In this document: positions 56,606-64,000 of the stretch, one piece after another
Layout: each line of letters starts with the position of its first letter
How positions within the stretch are numbered: the first letter of the stretch is position 1
Source: Neocallimastix lanati (nom. inval.)
Taxonomy: Eukaryota > Neocallimastigomycota > Neocallimastigomycetes > Neocallimastigales > Neocallimastigaceae
DNA: 64,000 nucleotides
Direction: 5' to 3'
NCBI GenBank assembly: GCA_016946835.1
Contig: JACVTC010000014.1
Location: 1 to 64,000 of the forward strand
Notes under the pieces: generated by a model
What the model saw: only the letters and a program-made list of their open reading frames with translations
What the model was told of the DNA's origin: nothing
Database searches by the model: none
Position numbers and translations under genes: made by a program

Positions 56606-57061
56606 TTTTAATGTGTTAACACCTATAATCCAGGAGACCTTCTAACCAAAGAACTAGTATTGCAATTGCAAATACAAAATGAATATTTTATTAGCTTCTA
56701 TTGTAAAAATGACATTTGTATTGCAGTTAGAAATGATTATAGTGGAATTTGTTTAAGTATTCCAGATGAAAATGGAAAATTAATAAATTATATTGTTAAA
56801 ACTTGTTCACTCGAAAAAGCAATAATAGGAAAATGTATAAATTCCACAAGTAATGCCTTGGAAAATAAATGTTCATCTATTTGTAAATATGATTCTGACT
56901 GTTTATCTAATAAATGTGTTAATAAATTTTGCGTTTTTAATGATGAAACGCCAATAGTACATTGTGATGATATATATACTGAACCTGGATTTCTTAGATT
57001 TAGTTCTTCATATATGTATTATGGTAATCCAGCTGGTGATAGTTGTTTAATCATTTATTAA
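56606..57061 (+). pseudogene. Cys-rich secreted-protein fragment
   Basis: An open frame without an ATG, from about 56606 (after a TAA) to TAA at 57059-57061. It reads YNPGDLLTKELVLQLQ, then FISFYCKNDICIAVRNDYSG, then KCSSICKYDSDCLSNKCVN with DDIYTEPGFLRFSSS, ending GNPAGDSC then LIIY. Paired CxxxC/DC..SNKC spacing is typical of small extracellular Cys-rich repeats (KxDSDCxSxKC) that I associate with large secreted or surface families in anaerobic gut fungi; that is from memory and unverified. The missing start, absent signal peptide and abrupt end after GDSC indicate an internal piece of a larger gene, or an exon whose neighbours have decayed. Confidence 0.6.
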
Positions 57062-57069
57062 ACTTATAG

Positions 57070-57859
57070 TTATAATTATTGTAAGGATATATTTATGGAA
57101 AATATATTTAAAACATTTTTAAAATGAATTTATAATTATAAAATAATAAAGTAAATAATTAAAAATAAGTTGTAATTACATAATATATTATTATATTTTC
57201 ATTTTATACCATTTTAAAATAAAATATACATTAATTACTATTTTATTAAATTTATTGTTATATTATTTGAATCATTATTATCATATTCTTTCTCTCTTAA
57301 CTTTTTTTTTTTTTTTTTATTATTATAATTATTCTTTAATTGTTTTTGATTAAATTATTTATATAATATGTTAAATTTCAAGTTTAATATTATGTTTAGA
57401 TATATATATTATGATATTCAAAGAAATAGTATTTAATTTTATAATTTAAGTAGTTTTTTTTTATTAATTTTATTTCTATTAATATATGTTTTTTTTAGTG
57501 AAATAAATATTATTTTTTCTGTTAAGATTTATTAAATATTAACCAATTGATTGTTCTTGAAATTATTTTATTTTTCTTATACAACATAAACCATAAAAAT
57601 AATAATTCTAATCTAATTAATATTTATATGAATATCCATTATTATTAATATTATTATAATTATTATTTTAAAAAAAAATAATATGTATATAAATTCAAAA
57701 ATATTAAGTTTTAAAATATATAAATAAATTAGACTTATTTTATATACTATTGTATTATTTTATTTTATTACTATTATAAGATATAATTTTATATTTTAAA
57801 CTTTTAATTTTTTGATAATAAATTTTAAGTATTTTTTTAATTGTTATTATTATTCATTC

Positions 57860-57917
<58 letters not shown>

Positions 57918-57960
57918 TTAATAAAATATTTATATTTTAATTTTATAATAAATAAATTTG
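57070..57960. other. AT-rich spacer with a long A run
   Basis: No gene seen. An A run of about 55 nt occupies about 57860-57915, with a T run at 57302-57319. Confidence 0.6.
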
Positions 57961-57967
57961 TTTAAAT

Positions 57968-58440
57968 TAATTAAATATATAATAAATAAATTTATTTAGA
58001 AATTTATCTTCAAAAAAATGAAAATTTAAAATATAAAATAATACCTTTTTAATAGGAACTTACAATATTCTAAACTATTAATTATAAAATTTTATAATAA
58101 AATAATTTTAATTTATTTATATATTTTAAAACTTAACTATTTTTGGTTATACATTATTCTTTTTTTTTTTTTTAAAAAAAAAAAATCAATAAAATACTTT
58201 TATTAATATAATTAAATATATGATAAATAATTTTATTTAAAAATTTATTTTAAAAAGAAATGAAAATTTAAAATATAAAATAATATAAATACCTTGTTAA
58301 TAGGAATTTACAATATTCTAAACTATTAATTATAAAATTTGATAAAATAATTTTAATTTTTTTATGTATTTTGGAACTTACTATTTTTGGTTATACATTC
58401 ATTTTTTTTTAAAAAAAAATTCAATAAAATACTTCGTTAA
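57968..58440. repeat. Old tandem duplication, ~235-bp unit
   Basis: Two diverged copies (about 57968-58206 and 58207-58440) share AAAATGAAAATTTAAAATAT, TACAATATTCTAAACTATTA and CTATTTTTGGTTATACATT in the same order. Each ends in facing T/A runs and TCAATAAAATACTT. Confidence 0.8.
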
Positions 58441-58596
58441 AAATTGAAAATTTTAAATATTAACATATAATTTACAATATTTAAAAAAATATAATATAAT
58501 CAATTAAAAAAATATGATAATTAAATAGAATTTTAAATATTAATCATGAGTATTTAATTTTTTCTATTTTTAAATTAACCTTAATTATATAATTTG

Positions 58597-59022
58597 TATT
58601 TTTTATACTTTTAAACTTTTTTTGATTATTATCCGAAATTAAGAAATAAAAATTAAAATATAAAAAAAAAAACTTTTAGTATAAAAAATTATTTCAATAT
58701 ACACATTTCTTAATTTAAATATAGTTTATATTTTTGAATATTTTTATCTTAATATCTGATAATTAAAAAAACTTAATTATATAAAATTTAAATAAATATT
58801 CTTGGTGTATTTTTATATTTTTAAACTTTTTTTGATTATTATCCGAAATTAAGAAATAAAAATTAAAAAATAAAAAAAAAAAACTTTTAGTATAAAAAAT
58901 TATTTCAATATACACATTTCTTAATTTAAATATAGTTTATATTTTTGAATATTTTTATCTTAATATCTGATAATTAAAAAAACTTAATTATATAAAATTT
59001 AAATAAATATTCTTGGTGTATT
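58597..59022. repeat. Recent tandem duplication, ~213-bp unit
   Basis: Two almost identical copies (58597-58809 and 58810-59022) each contain TTGATTATTATCCGAAATTA, TTTCAATATACACATTTCTT and AAATATTCTTGGTGTATTTT. A third copy begins (TTTTTATATTTTTAAA) but breaks off at about 59036. Differences are mostly in A-run length. Confidence 0.92.
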
Positions 59023-59039
59023 TTTATATTTTTAAAGTT

Positions 59040-59368
59040 CAATTTAATAAATAAAAATAATAGCATATGCTTATGTGTTCATACTTTAATTAATTATAAT
59101 ATTGATAATATTATTATCATATAATAACTTAAAAAATCTATTTTTATTATCAAATATTATAATTAATTAAAGCTATTATATAAGATAGCATAGTTAATTC
59201 AATTTTTAATATAGTATTAATAAATATAAATATTGTACAACATCATATTATACATAGTTTTATTTTGTATATAAATAAATACCTTTTTACCCAAAATTTA
59301 TGTAAAGTAGAATGTATATATATGCTTTATTTGTAATAATAATAAAAAGAAATAAATATATATATATA

Positions 59369-59400
<32 letters not shown>

Positions 59401-59740
59401 AGATGAATAAATAAATAAATAAATAATTTAATATATAAATAATTAAAAATAATAATAATAATAATAATAATATTAATAATAATAAAAAAAGAAGATTTCT
59501 TGCTGTATTTATAACCTTTTGTCTCTGATAATTAATATATATATAATAATTTAATTATTTTGTTTTTAAAATAAATTATGTCATAAATGGCCGAAATTTC
59601 GTTATGACCTGGCCAAAACAATATAATTAAAAATTTTTAATATAAAAATTACAGCTTTGTAAATTGAAATAGCTAAATATATTTCTTAAATTATTGATTA
59701 TATTAAAAAAATATATATAAAAAATGTTAATAAATTAATA
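59040..59740. other. AT-rich spacer with microsatellites, no gene seen
   Basis: Holds (AAAT)n at about 59368-59428 and an (AAT)n run at about 59450-59485. A slightly GC-richer bit, ATGGCCGAAATTTCGTTATG at about 59587, is a short near-palindrome (CGAAATTTCG). Confidence 0.55.
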
Positions 59741-59802
59741 AATTAATTTATAAATAAATAAATAAATAAACAAACAAACAAACAAACAAACAAACAAACA
59801 AA

Positions 59803-59901
<99 letters not shown>

Positions 59902-59903
59902 AT
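59741..59903. repeat. (AAAT)n array with an internal (AAAC)8 block
   Basis: AAAT units flank about eight consecutive AAAC units at 59769-59800, followed by about 25 further AAAT units. A one-base variant has spread as a block, as expected from slippage. Confidence 0.95.
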
Positions 59904-59909
59904 GATAGA

Positions 59910-60071
59910 AAGGTAACTTTTTATATTATAAGGAAGAAAAAATAAACTAAATAAATATATATATGTAATGATTTATTTTTTTTAATAATAAAACTTATTA
60001 ATAAAAAGTCTATTAATATTATTTTTTTTTTTTTTTTAAAAAAACTTATATCAATTTCTTTTTATTATGTT

Positions 60072-60102
<31 letters not shown>

Positions 60103-61784
60103 ATCTTAAATAATGAAAATAATTACGTCATATACTATTTTTTTTTACAATAATTAATACAAAAAAAATAATTTTTTTTTAAAGGAATAGAGTCTATTAC
60201 TACCAATATATATATATATATAAATATATATATTTTTTTTTAAACTTTCTTTTGATTTTTTTTTTTATTATCAAGTTAATATAATTAAATATATAAAATA
60301 AAATAAAATAAAATAATATAAAATAAATAAATAAATAAATAAATAAAAGAAAAAAGTAGAATTTTATTCCCTGTGAGTAAACAATATATACATGATAACT
60401 TATTGTTATGTTATCATGCTTAAAAATTTTTATTTTTTTTTTATATTTAATTATAGTAATAAAATATTAATATAATAATATTATATGATACTAATAAAGA
60501 GAGTTTCATTCAAATTTTTTACAAAAGGAAAAAAAAAAGAAAGGTTTGTATGTTTAATTTCATTATTAATTAATCATGTAACATAAACATATGTGAATAT
60601 TAACGAAAATAAAGATAGAATAATACTGAATGTTTTTGACAAATTAAGATATTAATATAAATTTCAATTTTTTTTTTTTTTTTTTTCTATTTTTTATAAA
60701 GTATAAAATATAAAAATAGTATTACCACATTGTTTCAATATAATCTTCATTTTATATAAATTACAAAATGTATTTATATAAATAAATTTTTATTTTTGTA
60801 AAGAAAAATTATATTCATATGTATTATAACAATTAATAAAATATTAGTTGAAAGGGTGAGGTTAAACCATTAAATCAATTTATTATAATATTTAAAATTT
60901 TATACATTAGTTATTGTATGTCGAATAATACAGCAATTGTTTAAATAGTAAGTAAATAAAAATTTAATTTTATAAAGAAAAATTATATATTATTTTATTT
61001 ATTATAACAATTAATAATTTGTATATAGAAGGTAAGATTAGACACGAAATAAATTACTATAATATTTAAATAATTATAATGGTTTATACAATAGACATTT
61101 CCAAAAAAAACATATATATATATATAAATTTTAAATAATGATTAAATAACTTATAAAAAAATTAAATTTATTTAATTATTATTAATTAATAATAATAAAA
61201 ATTATCCAATAAGACTTTTTTTTTTTAAAAAAATATATATTTATTGAAATTTTAGATTAAGGTTTATTGGATGAATTTTTTTTTAACTACCAATTATAAA
61301 TTAATAAAAATTTATTTTAATTTTTATTTCTTTAAAAAAAAAAATTATTTAAAAAATTAAAAAAAAAAAAAAAAAAGATAAAAATTATTATTAAAAAATA
61401 ATTAAAAGGATGTTAAAAAATGTATAGATGGATAGATTAAAGATTTTTTATATATATATAATATTATTTTAAAAAATAAATAAAAATAATTTTTAGGAAA
61501 AAAAGGTAAATATTTAGTAATAATAATAAAAAATTTTGTATTGAATAATTTATAATTAATAAATAATTAATAATAGATATAAGGTAAGTATGGTAAACAT
61601 TTATAAGAAATAAATAAAATACAACTAATATCATAATTTTTTTATTTTATTTTATTTTTATTTTTATTTAAATATATATAATATTTACATAATATATGTA
61701 TTTATTTTTAAAATTAAAAATGAAAAATTTAAAGGCTGCTCCGGCTTTTTTTTTTATTTTTATTTTTATATTTCATTCTTTTTA

Positions 61785-61825
<41 letters not shown>

Positions 61826-63190
61826 TTTTTGATTATTTTAATATATTAAATAATAAGTATTTAGATTTTAGAGTTGGTAGAAGATAGTAAGTGATTTATT
61901 AATAAAATAAAAATAAAATCAATATTTTATTTTTATTACAATAAAAAAAAAAAAAAAAAAACAAAGAAAAAAAAAAAAAGAATAAGCAAAATAATTGATA
62001 CAATATTTATTATTGTAGTGATGTATATAATATATGCGTGTATTCTAAATCATAAAAATCAAAAATAATTTAATTTTATAATATAATGAAAGAAAAAAAA
62101 AAATAAAAAAATAAAAAATAAAATCACCGTTATTAATACCATTTATTAATATATATAAATTTATAATATATAAAGTATATAAAATAATATTAAATATTTT
62201 TTGATTTTATGAAGTTTCTTTATAATTATAAAAAAGTATATACATAAAATTTTTATTAAAAAAGATTATAGATTATATAATTTAATTAAAAAACTTAAAA
62301 ATTAATTCTTTTTGATAAATATTTAATCACATAGCATATATAACCCCTCAAAAAATAAATAAAATATATTTAAGAGATAAATATGATTGTTTTTATAAAC
62401 TTAAAATGAATAATAAATTTATTTAAAATAAAGTTTTCAGAATTGCTAAATAAGGATATAATGATAATAAAATATTTATAGTTTATCTTTAATTTATTTA
62501 TTATAATTTTTATTTTTATTTTTATTTTTTTATTTTTTTGGATAAAACTTATAATTTACTTGGTATTTATTCTATTTTTATTTAACAATGAGAACTTAAA
62601 ATTTAATTTTTGTAACTTTAAATAATTTATTATTCTTTTTGAAAAAATTTTAAACTACACTATTTTTAATATATAATTGGATGTAATGAAAAAAAAAAGA
62701 AAAGATTATATATATGTATGTTTCAAATACATAATAATACATATGTAGAAGATATAAATAAATAAATAAGTAAAATATTTACAATGTATCATAAATAAAA
62801 GTGTGAAGTTTACAATATATTTATAAGATATTGTAAAAATTTACATTTTTTGTTTATAAGGGTAAAATTATAAAAGCATATTTTTAAATTGAAAATATGT
62901 TATTTTATTGTTAAGTAGAGTTATATATTATTAGAATTAAAATAATATATTTTATGCAATTATAAAAAATTGTATTTTATACAAATATAAAATCTTATAT
63001 ATTTAAATATATATGTTTTTCCGTTAAGTTGAAAAAATTTAAAAAAAAATTTATTATATACAAATACAAATACATTATTTTTTGAATAAAAATTTTACTA
63101 TTTAATAAGATTATTCAAAATAATTTTATTTTAATTTTTTTTTTATTTATTTAATTATATATTTCATAAATTATTTAGTGATACTTTTCC
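59910..63190. other. Intergenic, repeat-rich, no gene seen
   Basis: T/A homopolymers, (TTTTA)n and ATT microsatellites (61789-61822). An imperfect duplication of about 150 bp occurs at about 60775-60917 and 60955-61100 (shared TAAAGAAAAATTATAT, TTATAACAATTAATAA, AATTTATTAYTATAATATTT, TTTATACA). No coding frame was found. Confidence 0.6.
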
Positions 63191-63198
63191 AAAAATAG

Positions 63199-63309
63199 TT
63201 TAAGGAAACATTGACAAAAAACCGACATAAATTAGAGCATATGTATTTCGAATTAGATGACGTAGATGATACAATAGTAATGCATAAATTTACATATTTA
63301 CATAAATAG
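63199..63309 (+). pseudogene. Short orphan coding fragment
   Basis: After a possible acceptor (CCAAAAATAG, ending 63198) a 36-codon frame reads FKETLTKNRHKLEHMYFELD then DVDDTIVMHKFTYLHK before TAG at 63307-63309. It is mixed and protein-like, unlike the flanks. It could be the last exon of a lost gene. No matching upstream exon was found. Confidence 0.35.
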
Positions 63310-63567
63310 GAAAAGTTTTGAGGTAATATTGTCCTCTATATTTTCTTAAATAATATATGGATATATTTATTATAATACTAATTATTATAAATATAAAATA
63401 AATAATTAATAATTATTTTAACATTATTGTTTTATATAAAGTATAAATAATATTCTTAACTTTTTTTTTTTTTTTTTTTTTTTTCTTCTTCTTCTTCTTC
63501 TCTTTATTCTATTAAAATTTATTATATATATTTATTCAATAATATTAAGTTTAATTCTATAAATATT

Positions 63568-63854
63568 TTAATTTTTAGCTCGTATTTTGTAGTTGTTTTT
63601 TATCCACCAATCTAAACTATTCCACCGGATAGATATATTTTTAATAAGTTCAGTTTTACCGATATAACTTTCGAATTTAAAAACATTTTTTTGTTGATAA
63701 ATAGTGTCATATATAAAATGCATGAAAGAATTGTTGAGGAAGTTTAATTTTATATTGGTTTTATTTAATAAGTAATATTGTATATTAAAATCGTTTAAAC
63801 AACATCTATCAAAATGATATTTATTATGTTCATATATATATTTATAATAACATA

Positions 63855-63888
<34 letters not shown>

Positions 63889-64000
63889 ACTAACCATGTA
63901 TTTATTCATTTCTGTATTATTATTCATATAATAATTGAAGTTAAAATTGGAATTTTGTTTACTGTTATAGTAATCATATAAAAAATTATACAATTGTAAG
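63568..64000 (-). CDS. 3' end of an unrecognised Asn-rich gene, runs off the window
   Basis: On the minus strand an open frame enters from beyond base 64000 and ends TAA at 63568-63570, giving 141 or more residues. It starts within the window as LQLYNFLYDYYNSKQN, has an Asn run (about ten) encoded by AAT repeats at 63858-63886, then a less biased half with YHFDRCCLNDFNIQYYL and ending RWNSLDWWIKNNYKIRAKN. The start lies outside the window; family unknown. The Trp-rich C-terminus and two adjacent Cys argue for a real protein rather than random open AT-rich sequence. Confidence 0.5.

Overview
The window is extremely AT-rich nuclear DNA from a eukaryote with spliceosomal introns (GT..AG, long T tracts before the acceptor), homopolymer tracts of up to about 60 nt, and Asn-rich low complexity. 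The gene content (an EF-hand MscS-like channel of the fungal type, a class C 7TM receptor with a beta-helix ectodomain, a Cys-rich secreted-protein fragment, a chromodomain Ty3 element) fits an anaerobic gut fungus (Neocallimastigomycota) best. That placement is an inference from content; no marker gene is present. The standard genetic code applies, since intact genes end in TAA or TAG and carry no internal stops.

Layout: 0.27-2.2 kb is a two-variant minisatellite. 6.1-6.9 kb is a small Ser/Arg-rich gene (+). 8.3-10.4 kb is a decayed multi-exon BLUF/TEX47-like gene (+). 10.7-11.3 kb holds two tandem copies of a MITE-like element, followed by an orphan coding scrap (-) and a copia LTR relic. 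15.0-21.6 kb is a 1978-residue coiled-coil gene (+) with a 5' UTR intron and one large coding intron. 25.2-31.4 kb is a gene of about 22 exons for a beta-helix/EGF/7TM receptor (+). 31.7-36.9 kb is a decayed Ty1/copia element (-) with a polyasparagine expansion. 37.1-37.8 kb is an unrecognised frameshifted fragment (+). 39.0-42.5 kb is a four-exon EF-hand mechanosensitive channel (-). 46.0-56.0 kb is a nested transposon zone: a decayed Mutator-like (MULE) transposase, a young Ty3/gypsy chromovirus with 655-bp LTRs and an AATTT target duplication, and inverted repeats outside both. 56.6-57.1 kb is a Cys-rich protein fragment. 57-63.5 kb is repeat-rich DNA with recent tandem duplications. The last 430 bases hold the 3' end of another gene (-).

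The receptor, channel and coiled-coil genes are the apparently functional host genes and do not form an evident pathway. The strongest novel signals concern retroelement priming. The chromovirus has a 10-nt sequence abutting its 5' LTR that is perfectly complementary to a site about 40 nt downstream of a TATA box in the same LTR, the hallmark of Tf1-type self-priming. The copia element has a primer site matching the anticodon arm, not the 3' end, of tRNA-Lys(CUU), which implies half-tRNA priming. Splice models were assembled by hand from donor/acceptor sites and reading phase; no alignment or search was run.
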